In this document: piece after piece, positions 7,729-16,122 of the stretch
Layout: each line of letters begins with the position of its first letter
Numbering within the stretch: position 1 is the first letter of the stretch
DNA from: an uncultured Faecalibacterium sp.
GTDB taxonomy: Bacteria > Bacillota > Clostridia > Oscillospirales > Ruminococcaceae
Length of the DNA: 64,000 nt
Direction: 5' to 3'
NCBI GenBank assembly: GCA_934513205.1
Contig: CAKSWU010000001.1
Span: 124,001 to 188,000, forward strand
Position numbers and translations under genes: made by a program
Notes under the pieces: generated by a model
What the model was told of the DNA's origin: nothing
Seen by the model: only the letters and a program-made list of their open reading frames with translations
Database searches by the model: none

Positions 7729-8978
7729 GCCTCCTCGATCTCAATGGTCACTTCGTCCACGGGAGCTTTGTCCAGCAGCACTCTGGGCAGGGCAATGTGC
7801 TCCATCTCGCCGGGGGCAAGGCGGTCACGCTTGAAGCGTGCGATCACCGTATCACCGCTCTTGACAAGGATGGTACTCTTGCCGCAGATGCGGCGGACGC
7901 GGAAGGAGACGTTGGTGCTCTTTTCCACGCCCTCCAGACGGATACGCTGGGGCAGGGTGTAGCCAAGGTCTGCACCGGGCTTCACGGTCAGCACGCGCCC
8001 CTCGGCAACCGGGCCGTCCTGCACATACTTCGCAGCGGCTGCGCCCGCCAGTTCGCTCTCGCCGGACACAAAGTCCACCAGATCATGCACCTGCACCACG
8101 TTGCCGCAGGCAAACACGCCGGGGATGCTGGTCTCCATGTTCTCGTACACGATGGCGCCCTTGGTGCGGGGGTCCATCTCGATGCCGGCCTGTTTGGTCA
8201 GCTCGTTTTCCGGGATCAGACCCACGCTCAGCAGGATGGTGTCCACCTCGAACTCCATCTCGGTGCCGGGGATGGGCTTGCGGTCGGGACCGATCTCGGC
8301 CACGATGGCCTTTTCCACCCGGTCCTTGCCCTGAATGTCCACGATGGTGTGGGAGAGATACAGGGGGATGTCAAAGTCGTTCAGGCACTGCACGATGTTG
8401 CGGGTCAGGCCGCCGGAGTAGGGCATCACCTCTACGCAGGCCAGCACCTTGGCACCTTCCAGCGTCATACGGCGGGCCATGATGAGGCCGATATCGCCGC
8501 TGCCGAGGATCAGCACCCGCTTGCCCACCAGATAGCCTTCCATGTTCACATAGCGCTGTGCGGCACCGGCGGTGTACACACCGGCAGGGCGGGTGCCCGG
8601 GGTGCCGATGGCACCGCGGGTGCGCTCCCGGCAGCCCATGCCCAGCACGATGCTCCTGGCTTCGATGATCTGGTAGCCGTGCTCCTTGGAGACGCAGTGC
8701 ACCTTTTTGTCCGGGGTCACCTCCAGCACCATGGTGTCCAGCTGCACCTTCACGCCGGTGTCCTTGAGCATCTCGATAAAGCGCCCGGCGTACTCCGGGC
8801 CGGTAAGCTGCTCGCCAAAGCGGTGCAGGCCAAAGCCGTTGTGGATGCACTGGTTCAGGATGCCGCCCAGCTCCTTGTCGCGCTCCAGAATGAGGATGTC
8901 GCGCAGACCGTTTTCCCATGCCTTGCAGGCAGCGGCAAGGCCCGCAGGACCGCCGCCGATAATGACCAGATCAACCAT
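7725..8978 (-). CDS. NAD(P)/FAD-dependent oxidoreductase (GlpB-like position)
   Basis: 417 residues of the pyridine-nucleotide disulfide oxidoreductase fold. The FAD site is VIIGGGPAGLAAA at residues 5-17 and the NAD(P) site VLILGSGDIGLIMARR is near 150-165. A conserved GVFACGNVVQVHDL lies near 290. It lacks a redox CxxC next to the first Rossmann motif, so it is not a classical thioredoxin reductase. As the middle gene of a three-gene set it probably passes electrons from the glycerol-3-phosphate oxidase subunit to a downstream acceptor, perhaps NAD+. Its start overlaps the upstream gene by 8 bp. Confidence 0.85.
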   Translation of the reverse strand: MVDLVIIGGGPAGLAAACKAWENGLRDILILERDKELGGILNQCIHNGFGLHRFGEQLTGPEYAGRFIEMLKDTGVKVQLDTMVLEVTPDKKVHCVSKEHGYQIIEARSIVLGMGCRERTRGAIGTPGTRPAGVYTAGAAQRYVNMEGYLVGKRVLILGSGDIGLIMARRMTLEGAKVLACVEVMPYSGGLTRNIVQCLNDFDIPLYLSHTIVDIQGKDRVEKAIVAEIGPDRKPIPGTEMEFEVDTILLSVGLIPENELTKQAGIEMDPRTKGAIVYENMETSIPGVFACGNVVQVHDLVDFVSGESELAGAAAAKYVQDGPVAEGRVLTVKPGADLGYTLPQRIRLEGVEKSTNVSFRVRRICGKSTILVKSGDTVIARFKRDRLAPGEMEHIALPRVLLDKAPVDEVTIEIEEA

Positions 8979-10416
8979 TGCTCTTTCCTCCTACCTTCGT
9001 TTCGCTGACCAGAACGTTGGAACCGTTCTTGTCCTGCAGGATGTCCAGCGGGCTCATGCCCAGCTCCCGGCTGATGAGCTCCAGCACACGGGGCCCGCAG
9101 AAGCCGCCCTGACAGCGGCCCATGCCGGCACCGGCGCGGCGCTTGACGCCGTCGATGGTGTTGGCGGGCACCTCGCTGTGGAGGGCTGCCAGAATCTCGC
9201 CCTCGGTGATGGTCTCGCAGCGGCAGATGACCCGGCCGTAGGCGGGCTGCTCCTTGACCAGCGCCGCCTTTTCCTCGGCGGAAAGCTCCTTGAAGCGGAT
9301 GTGGCGGCGGCCGTCCTTGTAATCGGCCTTTTCTGCGCCCAGAACACCGCGCTGCTGCAGGATGGCAACCGCTTCCTCAGCCACCGCCGGGGCAGCGGAC
9401 AGGCCGGGGCTCTTCATACCGGCAAGGTCGATCCAGCCGGGGGCCTCCGGCTCTTCGCCAATGACAAAGTCGTCCACGTCCAGATTGGCGCGCACGCCCG
9501 CAAAGCTGCGGATGGACTCGCCAAAGTTGATGCTGGGCACGCTGCGCTGGGCCGTGGCCTTGACAAATTCCAGACCGCTGCTGGTGCAGGAAGTGTCGTT
9601 ACCCTCCACCTTCTCGGCGTTGGGGCCCACCAGCAGGTTGCCGTGGACGGTGGGGGTCACCAGCACGCCCTTGCCCAGCTCGTTGGGGCACTGGAAGATG
9701 ACGTGGCTCACCCGGGTGCCCTCGCTCTTGTCCAGCAGGTAATACTCGCCCCGGGTGGGGATGATGCGGAAGTTGGCGGGCTCCACCATGGAGTGCACCT
9801 TGTCCGCCCAGATGCCGGCGGCGTTGATGACGCAGCGGGTCTCCACCGTGCCGCCGGGCACGGTCAGGCGGTAGCCGCCCTCAATGGCTTTGGCATCGGT
9901 CACCTTGCAGCTGCGGCGCAACTCCACGCCGTTGCGCACCGCCACTTCGGTCATGGCCAGCGCGTATTCCCATGGGTTGACGATGGCGGCACTGGGTGCC
10001 CACAGCGCGCCGCAGACCTTGTCGGAGAGGTTGGGCTCCATGGCAAGGGTCTCTTCCCTGGAAAGGATCTTCATGCCGGGCACGCCGTTGGCGGTGCCGT
10101 TCTCGAACAGATGCTGCAGGTGGGGCAGCTCCTTCTCGTCCAGTGCCAGCACCAGCGAGCCGCACTGCTTATAGGAGACGTCCAGCTTTGCGCAGATCTC
10201 CTTTGCCAGCGCCACGCCGCGCACGTTCAGCCGTGCCATGCGGGTGCCGGGGGCGGGGTCGTAGCCTGCGTGGAGAATGGCACTGTTGGCCTTGGTGGTG
10301 CAGTCTGCCACGTCGTTCTCGGCCTCAAGGATGACCACCTTGTTGTCGTACCGCGACAGTGCGTAAGCTGCGGCAGCACCAATGACGCCGCAGCCGATGA
10401 TCGCTACATCATACAT
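8971..10416 (-). CDS. FAD-dependent oxidoreductase, anaerobic glycerol-3-phosphate dehydrogenase type
   Basis: 481 residues. The DAO-type FAD domain begins with VAIIGCGVIGAAAAYALSRY (residues 4-23). The last 90 residues form a BFD-like [2Fe-2S] domain with CRC near 407 and CQGGFC near 448. This architecture matches GlpA-type dehydrogenases that oxidise sn-glycerol 3-phosphate to dihydroxyacetone phosphate. The gene heads the operon and follows a 140-nt leader containing a GlpP-type terminator hairpin, with glpP itself upstream, which strongly supports glycerol phosphate as substrate. ATG is preceded by AGGAGG. L-2-hydroxyglutarate oxidase-type enzymes share the fold and are the main alternative. 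Confidence 0.8.
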   Translation of the reverse strand: MYDVAIIGCGVIGAAAAYALSRYDNKVVILEAENDVADCTTKANSAILHAGYDPAPGTRMARLNVRGVALAKEICAKLDVSYKQCGSLVLALDEKELPHLQHLFENGTANGVPGMKILSREETLAMEPNLSDKVCGALWAPSAAIVNPWEYALAMTEVAVRNGVELRRSCKVTDAKAIEGGYRLTVPGGTVETRCVINAAGIWADKVHSMVEPANFRIIPTRGEYYLLDKSEGTRVSHVIFQCPNELGKGVLVTPTVHGNLLVGPNAEKVEGNDTSCTSSGLEFVKATAQRSVPSINFGESIRSFAGVRANLDVDDFVIGEEPEAPGWIDLAGMKSPGLSAAPAVAEEAVAILQQRGVLGAEKADYKDGRRHIRFKELSAEEKAALVKEQPAYGRVICRCETITEGEILAALHSEVPANTIDGVKRRAGAGMGRCQGGFCGPRVLELISRELGMSPLDILQDKNGSNVLVSETKVGGKSNG

Positions 10417-10479
10417 TTCTCATATCCTCCTGTCTGTTCCGCCCGGCTCACGGGGAGCCGGGGCTTCGGTCGTGTGCAC

Positions 10480-10529
10480 AAAAAAAGAGCGAACCGAAAC
10501 AAAGGCAACTGCCCTTGTCCGTTTCGCTC
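10480..10529 (-). promoter_or_regulatory. GlpP-type antitermination leader hairpin of the oxidoreductase operon
   Basis: On the minus strand GAGCGAA pairs with TTCGCTC, an inner stem ACAAGGGC pairs with GCCTTTGT, and seven T follow directly: an intrinsic terminator inside the leader, 63 bp before the coding start. The glpK leader at 27065-27111 has the same outer stem, inner ACAAA/TTTGT stem and T7 tail. In Bacillus subtilis GlpP with glycerol 3-phosphate overrides such leader terminators. Confidence 0.75.
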
Positions 10530-10564
10530 ATAACTCTTTGAAACAAACAACACTTGTTGGCTCT

Positions 10565-10593
10565 ATGATACCCTTCCGCCCCGAAAAAAGCAA
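10565..10593 (-). promoter_or_regulatory. Promoter of the oxidoreductase operon
   Basis: TTGCTT, 17 nt, TATCAT on the minus strand, placing the transcript start just upstream of the antitermination hairpin. Confidence 0.6.
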
Positions 10594-10664
10594 GATGGTT
10601 TGCGTTTTTTTGTAGCAACCCACAAAAACGTCCCGGACGTTTTGCACAGAATGCCAAACATCCC

Positions 10665-11231
10665 TTACATGTTCCAGACCGCCTGATTGGTGGTGGAAAT
10701 GGCGGTGGCCCCTGCTTCCAGCGCCGCCATCACGTCCTCCTTGTCGGCGATCAGTCCCCCGGTCAGCACCGGCACCTTGGCCCCGGCGCAGACGCGGCGC
10801 AGGATCTTGGGCATGGTGCCGGGCAGGATGTCCAGACAGTCCGGCAGGTGGGCGGGCATCTTGTCCAGATTTTCCAGCGAGATGGAGTCCAGCAGAAATA
10901 CCCGCAGGATGGCGGCCAGCCCCAGCTCCTTGGCGCGGCGGATGAAGGACTGCCGGGTGGAGATGATGCCGTCCGCCTCGGTGGTGCTGCGGATGAAATC
11001 CACCGCCACCTCCTTGCCCGCCAGCCCCGTAATAAGGTCCACATGGACCACCGCAAAGCGCCCGGCTTCGTGGATGCGCTGCACGATGGAGGAGATGTTG
11101 CAGATGTCTCCGTACAATACGAACACCACCCGGATGTTCTCGTTGGTCAGCGCGCTGCAAAGCCCGGCGTCGTCCTTGACGGCGGCAATGACCGGCATTT
11201 CCTGAATGGCGTCCATCAGTTCCTGTTTCAT
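10665..11231 (-). CDS. glpP: Glycerol-3-phosphate responsive antiterminator GlpP
   Basis: 188 residues covering the whole GlpP family: MPVIAAVKDDAGL near residue 10, VVFVLYGDICNISSIV near 35, HVDLITGLAGKEVAVDFI near 60 and a C-terminal GGLIADKEDV. GlpP binds glycerol 3-phosphate in a TIM-barrel-like fold and stabilises leader RNA to prevent early termination of glp genes. ATG at 11231 is chosen because upstream codons do not resemble the family. It sits 25 bp after an RpiR-type gene and just upstream of the leader-controlled oxidoreductase operon, one of its evident targets. Confidence 0.9.
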   Translation of the reverse strand: MKQELMDAIQEMPVIAAVKDDAGLCSALTNENIRVVFVLYGDICNISSIVQRIHEAGRFAVVHVDLITGLAGKEVAVDFIRSTTEADGIISTRQSFIRRAKELGLAAILRVFLLDSISLENLDKMPAHLPDCLDILPGTMPKILRRVCAGAKVPVLTGGLIADKEDVMAALEAGATAISTTNQAVWNM

Positions 11232-11256
11232 GTGTGTCTCTCTTTTCGTTCGTATT

Positions 11257-12102
11257 TCACAGCAGCTTGACCGCCAGCGCCTCGCTGGTGCGGTCCTGCG
11301 CGGCATTGGTTCTGGCAGGGTCGTCCAGCATGTAGCGCAGCACCAGCACCTCGGCGACATACAGCACCGCCACCTTCACCGGGATGCTGCCGGCATCCAG
11401 CGGGCTTTCCTGCGCGCCGCACCGCAGCACCACATCTGCCAGCTTTGCGCCGGGAGAGTCGTCGTAGTGGGTCAGAAGGATGACCTTTGCCCCGGCGGCA
11501 CGGGCAGCCTTCAGCGTTTCCATCATGTCCCGGGTGGCACCGGAGTAGGACACGAACAGCACCACATCCTCCGGCGTCATCAGGCTGGCGGCGATGAGCT
11601 GCAGGTGGCTGTCCCCCGCCGTGCGGAACTTGGTGCTGACGCTGGCAAAGCGGGCGCAGATGTCGTTTGCAATGAGCATGCTGCCGCCCTGTCCCAGACA
11701 GAACACCTGCCGCGCCTTGTGCAGCAGCTGCACCGCCTTGTCCACTGCCTCCGGCGAAAGGGCGTTCTGGGTGCCGTTGATGGCGGTCATAAACAGAGCG
11801 CTGGCGTGTTCACACAGGGTGGAGGTGTCTGCATCCGGGTCCGGTTCCCTTTGGTTGACCAGCACTCCGGTGGCATTGGCCTGCGCCAGTGCGATGCGCA
11901 TCTCGTGGTACCCCTCGAACCCCAGCGACCGGCAGAAGCGGAACACCGTGGCCTCCGCCACCCGGCACTCCCGCGCCAGCGACGAGATGGACAGGTACTG
12001 CGCCTCGGTCGGATGCTGCAGAAGATACTCTGCCACGGTGCGGCCCGATTTGGTCAGGTCATTCTGATGCTGCTGCAGCAGCTCCCAAAAATTCGTTGCC
12101 AT
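11257..12102 (-). CDS. MurR/RpiR family regulator, probable repressor of the sialic acid operon
   Basis: 281 residues: N-terminal RpiR helix-turn-helix (SISSLARECRVAEATVFRFCRSLGFEGYHEMRIA region, near 35-75) and a C-terminal SIS sugar-phosphate isomerase domain (VFCLGQGGSMLIANDI near 130, FVSYSGATRDMMETLKAA near 180). SIS regulators sense phosphosugars such as N-acetylmannosamine 6-phosphate. ATG at 12102 follows an A/G-rich AGGAAAAGG; upstream codons carry no family similarity. It is divergent from the nan-type operon, and TGAAA-N5-TTTC motifs lie between them. glpP follows on the same strand, so partial read-through between the two is possible. Confidence 0.85.
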   Translation of the reverse strand: MATNFWELLQQHQNDLTKSGRTVAEYLLQHPTEAQYLSISSLARECRVAEATVFRFCRSLGFEGYHEMRIALAQANATGVLVNQREPDPDADTSTLCEHASALFMTAINGTQNALSPEAVDKAVQLLHKARQVFCLGQGGSMLIANDICARFASVSTKFRTAGDSHLQLIAASLMTPEDVVLFVSYSGATRDMMETLKAARAAGAKVILLTHYDDSPGAKLADVVLRCGAQESPLDAGSIPVKVAVLYVAEVLVLRYMLDDPARTNAAQDRTSEALAVKLL

Positions 12103-12180
12103 TTTCCCTTTTTTCCTTTTCCTGAGCGGCAGCGCGGACGCCCCTGCACCGGCCGGGCTCATTTTTCCTATCATATAGAA

Positions 12181-12209
12181 AGTATAAAAGAATCCGTTCT
12201 GCGGTTCAA
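12181..12209 (-). promoter_or_regulatory. Promoter of the RpiR-type gene
   Basis: TTGAAC, 17 nt, TATACT on the minus strand, 78 bp before the start codon. Confidence 0.65.
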
Positions 12210-12284
12210 GAGACGGATTGCCCACATTTTGCGCCCCGGTTCTGTGCAGAGCACACAGTTTTGTCAGAGATTCGGGCCGTTTTG

Positions 12285-12330
12285 TGAAAAAGTATTTCAA
12301 AATGGTTTCAATTTTTGAAAATCCTTTTCG
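12285..12330. promoter_or_regulatory. Candidate RpiR operators (paired)
   Basis: Two copies of TGAAA-N5-TTTC(A/G), at 12285-12299 and 12316-12330, 31 bp apart (three helical turns). A third copy at 12478-12492 fills the -35/-10 spacer of the nan-type promoter. The form is typical for dimeric RpiR regulators; binding is inferred. Confidence 0.5.
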
Positions 12331-12468
12331 ATATCATCTTGATGGGTTTGTACCATTTTGTAATAATTTTGCAGATCGCTCGGGCGTTTTTCTTTGCATT
12401 TTAACATATATCCCACATTTTTGTGGATTCCGTACAAGTCTGCTCTGAAAATTTATGAAAGGCGTGAA

Positions 12469-12497
12469 TGGACAAAATGAAAATATTTTTCTATAAT
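12469..12497 (+). promoter_or_regulatory. Promoter of the sialic acid operon with embedded operator
   Basis: TGGACA, 17 nt, TATAAT. The spacer contains TGAAAATATTTTTC, the third operator-like motif, so repression would block polymerase directly. A GC-rich inverted repeat GCGGCC/GGCCGC follows in the leader. Confidence 0.7.
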
Positions 12498-12571
12498 GAA
12501 ATCATCAAGAGCGGCCGCGGTACGGCAGGCCGCCACCATGTGAACCATTGAATGCGAAGGAGAAAACCACT

Positions 12572-13921
12572 ATGAAAAACTGCATTTCCCGCCGTTCGTT
12601 CCTGAAGGCTGCCGGTGTCCTGACTGCTGCCGGCGCTCTGGCTGCATGCGGCGGTTCTTCCGCTTCCACCTCCACCGCTGCTTCCTCCACCGCTTCCTCT
12701 GCTGCCGGTGCAGCTGCCACCGGTGCCAGCATCAAGCTGTGGACATACCCCATCGGCGGCTGGGGCAATGACGACACCGTCAAGAACCTGATCGCCAGCT
12801 TCAACGCAAAGTACCCCGACATCAAGGTGACCGTGGAGTATCTGGACTACACCAACGGCGACGATCAGGTCAACACCGCCATCGAGGGCGGCAGCGCACC
12901 CGATCTGGTCATGGAAGGTCCCGAGCGTCTGGTGGCAAACTGGGGCGCAAAGGGCGTCATGGCTCCGCTGAACGACCTGTGGACCGACGACGCCAAGAAG
13001 GACATCTACGAGTCCGTGGAGTCTGCCTGCCGCAACGAGAATGGCGACTACTACGAGTACCCCCTGTGCATGACCGCACACTGCATGGCCGTGAACATGA
13101 CCAAGGTCAAGGAAGTGGGCGCTGACCAGTACATCGACACCGACAAGCACACCTGGAGCACCGACGGCTTCCTCAACACCGTGGACGCACTGTACAAGGG
13201 CGGCTACGAGAACGTGGCAGCCATCTACTGCAGCGGTCAGGGCGGCGACCAGGGCACCCGCGCCATCATCAACAACATGTACGGCGGCACCTTCACCGAT
13301 GCAGCCCACACCAAGTACACCGCCGACTCTGCCGAGAACATCAAGGCCATTCAGGCTCTGTACGATGCAAAGGGCATCGCCTTTGACCCCTCCATCAACG
13401 GCGGCGAGGAGATCACCCTGTTCCGCAACGGCACCCTGCAGATGGCATTCTGCTGGAACATCGCTCAGCAGCTGAACGCTGACACCGCTGCTGCCGGTCA
13501 GACCATCAGCGGCGACGAGATCTTCCCCATGGCGTTCCCCACCGAGAGCGGCGACCCGAAGCTGTGCGGCGGCATCTGGGGCTTTGGCATCTTCGACAAC
13601 GGCGATGAGGCAAAGATCAGCGCCGCCAAGACCTTCATCGACTTCATCGCAGCCGACCCCGATCAGGTCAAGGACAGCGTTCTGGCTTCCACCTACTTCC
13701 CCGTCCGCACCAGCGTGGGCGACATCTACGCCGGCAACGACGTGATGAGCGAGTACAGCAAGTTCATGGGCTATCTGGGCGACTACTACCAGATCACCCC
13801 GGGCTGGGCAACCGCCCGCACCGAGTGGTGGAACATGCTGCAGCGCGTGGGCTCCGGTGAGGCAGTCGATACCGCCGTCAAGACCTTCGTGGACAACGCA
13901 AACGCCGCTGCTCAGGCATAA
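12572..13921 (+). CDS. ABC sugar-binding lipoprotein (sialic acid importer)
   Basis: 449 residues. The N-terminus carries a twin-arginine-like SRRSFLKAAG, a hydrophobic stretch, the lipobox LAAC (Cys near residue 23) and a Ser/Thr/Ala linker. The rest is a family 1 extracellular solute-binding protein beginning SIKLWTYPIGGWGND and containing DLVMEGPERLVANWG. It is exported and lipid-anchored, and delivers substrate to the two permeases that follow. The context (lyase, epimerase, kinase) points to N-acetylneuraminate or a derivative such as 2,7-anhydro-Neu5Ac; the exact ligand is inferred. No ATPase gene is present, so a shared MsmX-type ATPase elsewhere is expected. Confidence 0.85.
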   Translation: MKNCISRRSFLKAAGVLTAAGALAACGGSSASTSTAASSTASSAAGAAATGASIKLWTYPIGGWGNDDTVKNLIASFNAKYPDIKVTVEYLDYTNGDDQVNTAIEGGSAPDLVMEGPERLVANWGAKGVMAPLNDLWTDDAKKDIYESVESACRNENGDYYEYPLCMTAHCMAVNMTKVKEVGADQYIDTDKHTWSTDGFLNTVDALYKGGYENVAAIYCSGQGGDQGTRAIINNMYGGTFTDAAHTKYTADSAENIKAIQALYDAKGIAFDPSINGGEEITLFRNGTLQMAFCWNIAQQLNADTAAAGQTISGDEIFPMAFPTESGDPKLCGGIWGFGIFDNGDEAKISAAKTFIDFIAADPDQVKDSVLASTYFPVRTSVGDIYAGNDVMSEYSKFMGYLGDYYQITPGWATARTEWWNMLQRVGSGEAVDTAVKTFVDNANAAAQA

Positions 13922-14024
13922 GCGCACCGTTTTCTGAGCCGCATCCCATTGGAACCGCATGGCCCCTTCCTCCGGGTGAGGGAGGGGCTTTCTTACGAAA
14001 AAAACACCGTGAACGAAAGGATTG

Positions 14025-14948
14025 GTGATTTTCTTGGCTGCTAAAACGGCGATCAAGGAGCCAAAGCGCAGCAGTGCGCTGGTCCGGCGCGAGACCTTCG
14101 CGTCCTATTGTTTCCTGCTGCCCAGCCTGATCTTCTTTCTGGGCTTCGTCATCTACCCCATGGTCCTGTGTGTGGTGACAAGCTTCTTTGACTCCACCAT
14201 GAACCGTGCAGACATCTTTGTGGGTCTGGCAAACTACAAAGAGCTGTTCACCGACCCCATCTTTCTGGGCGCACTGAAAAACACCTTTATCATCGTCATT
14301 GTTTCGGTGCCCATCACCTGCATCTTCTCGCTGTGGGTGTCCTCTGCCATCGTAGACCTGCCGGAGTGGGCCACCAGCCTTTTCCGCTGCGTGTTCTACC
14401 TGCCCGTGGTCACCGGCTCGGTCGCCGTCACCGTGGTGTGGAAGTGGATGTACAACAACTACTACGGCATCTTCAACTATCTGGGCAAGACCTTTGGCAT
14501 TCTGGACAAAAACATCAACTGGCTGGGTGACGAGCGGTTCGCTCTGGGCTGCATCATCCTGATTTTGCTCACCACCTCGGTGGGTCAGCCCATCGTGCTG
14601 TACGTTTCCGCTCTGGGCAACGTGGACCAGTCCATCGTGGAGGCTGCCGAAGTGGACGGTGCCAACGATTTCCAGTGCTTCTGGAAGATCAAGTGGCCCG
14701 CCATCATGCCCACCACCCTGTACATTCTGGTCATCACCACCATCAACTCCTTCCAGTGCTTTGCACTGATCCAGCTGCTGACCTCCGGCGGCCCCAACCA
14801 CAGCACCGATACCATCATGTACTACATCTACTACACGGCTTTCAAGCTGTACCGCTACGGCTACGGCAACGCCATGGGTGTGGTGCTGGCCGTCATCATC
14901 GCCATTCTGTCGGCTGTCCAGTTCAAGCTGGGCAACCAGGATAATTAA
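14025..14948 (+). CDS. Sugar ABC transporter permease 1 (UgpA/MsmF type)
   Basis: About 307 residues with six predicted transmembrane helices, the first at SYCFLLPSLIFFLGFVIYPM. The coupling-helix EAA motif reads VEAAEVDGANDFQCFWKIKW near 205. It pairs with the next permease to form the importer channel. The start is uncertain: TTG 14022, GTG 14025 and TTG 14034 are all in frame behind AAAGGA; GTG is chosen as a compromise in spacing. It is the second gene of the sialic acid operon. Confidence 0.8.
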   Translation: MIFLAAKTAIKEPKRSSALVRRETFASYCFLLPSLIFFLGFVIYPMVLCVVTSFFDSTMNRADIFVGLANYKELFTDPIFLGALKNTFIIVIVSVPITCIFSLWVSSAIVDLPEWATSLFRCVFYLPVVTGSVAVTVVWKWMYNNYYGIFNYLGKTFGILDKNINWLGDERFALGCIILILLTTSVGQPIVLYVSALGNVDQSIVEAAEVDGANDFQCFWKIKWPAIMPTTLYILVITTINSFQCFALIQLLTSGGPNHSTDTIMYYIYYTAFKLYRYGYGNAMGVVLAVIIAILSAVQFKLGNQDN

Positions 14949-14962
14949 GGAGGTGCCGCGCA

Positions 14963-15934
14963 ATGAGTGCAACTGCTGCAAAAAAGCAAAAACCGCTGAA
15001 GCGCCATCCCAGCAAGCTCAAAAAGATGAGTGCCTACGCCATTCTGGCGATCATCCTCATCAGCATCATGGCGGTGCTGTTCGCCTTCCCGCTGTACTGG
15101 ATCATCACCGGTTCCTTCAAGACCGGTGCCGCCATCAACGCCACCACCCCCGAATGGTGGCCCAGCCAGTGGGTGCTGACCAACTACCAGAAGCTGTTCT
15201 CCGGCAAGAGCGCGCCCCTGTGGCAGCTGGCTGTGCCCTTCGGCTCCAAGTTCAGCGCCAATGGTGAGCCCATCTACTTCTCGGTGGGCCCCACCGCCCC
15301 CGCCGCCATCCGCTGGATGATCAACACCGTGTTCATGGCCGTCATGTCCATGATCCTCACCTGCATCACCGCCGCCATGGCAGGCTATGCGCTGGCAAAA
15401 AAGCGCTTCGTGGGCCGCAAGCTGCTGTTCACCCTCATCGTCTGCGCCATGGCGCTGCCCAAGCAGGTCATCCTGATCCCCCTGCTGCGTGAGATGAGCG
15501 CACTGAACCTGTACAACACCATCTGGGCGGTCATCTTCCCCATCGTGGGCTGGCCCTTCGGCGTGTTCCTGATGAAGCAGTTCAGCGAGGGCATCCCCAC
15601 CGAAATGCTGGAGGCTGCCCGCATCGACGGCGCCAGCGAGGCGCGCACCTTTGTCAAGATCGTGCTGCCCATGGTCAAGCCCGGCATCGGCGCACTGGCC
15701 ATCTTTACCTTCATCAACAGCTGGAACGACTACTTCATGCAGTTGATCATGCTGTCCAGCACCAGCAACCTGACCATCTCGCTGGGCATTGCAAAGCTGC
15801 AGGCAGAGAACAGCACCGACTTCGGCCTGATCATGGCCGGTGCCGCGCTGGCTGCCGTGCCCATCATCATCATCTTCCTCATCTTCCAGAAGTACTTCAC
15901 CAAGGGCATCGCAATGGGTGCGGTTAAAGGCTAA
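14963..15934 (+). CDS. Sugar ABC transporter permease 2 (UgpE/MsmG type)
   Basis: 323 residues, six predicted helices; the first is YAILAIILISIMAVLFAFPLY. The EAA loop is EMLEAARIDGASEARTFVKI near 215. A periplasmic-side insert near 70-105 contains the Trp/Pro-rich segment seen in this permease branch. It starts with ATG behind AAGGAGG, 14 bp after the partner permease, and completes the binding-protein-dependent importer. Confidence 0.9.
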   Translation: MSATAAKKQKPLKRHPSKLKKMSAYAILAIILISIMAVLFAFPLYWIITGSFKTGAAINATTPEWWPSQWVLTNYQKLFSGKSAPLWQLAVPFGSKFSANGEPIYFSVGPTAPAAIRWMINTVFMAVMSMILTCITAAMAGYALAKKRFVGRKLLFTLIVCAMALPKQVILIPLLREMSALNLYNTIWAVIFPIVGWPFGVFLMKQFSEGIPTEMLEAARIDGASEARTFVKIVLPMVKPGIGALAIFTFINSWNDYFMQLIMLSSTSNLTISLGIAKLQAENSTDFGLIMAGAALAAVPIIIIFLIFQKYFTKGIAMGAVKG

Positions 15935-16122
15935 AATTGCGACCGCGGCCTGCTGCCGAAACAGGGAGCAATTTTTGGCGCAGCGGTCTGCAAGACGCGA
16001 GTGCCGCCCAAGGCACGAAGCGGATGCAGGGTACCGCAAGAGGGCATTGATGCCGCTGCCCGAAACAGAAAGCGTACGAGCTTGATACAACTTACAATTA
16101 TAATTAAAGAAGGGCTTGAAAC
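15935..16122 (+). promoter_or_regulatory. Intra-operon gap with a possible second promoter
   Basis: A 188-bp gap with no reading frame of note between transporter and catabolic genes. A perfect TATAAT lies at 16099-16104, 18 bp before the lyase start, but no good -35 is found at 17 nt, so internal initiation is only possible. An RBS-like GAAGGG precedes the lyase ATG. Confidence 0.3.

Noticed and set aside
15840..16085. A small gene between the second permease and the lyase
   Set aside because: It begins inside the permease gene in another frame, has no ribosome site and no recognisable domain.
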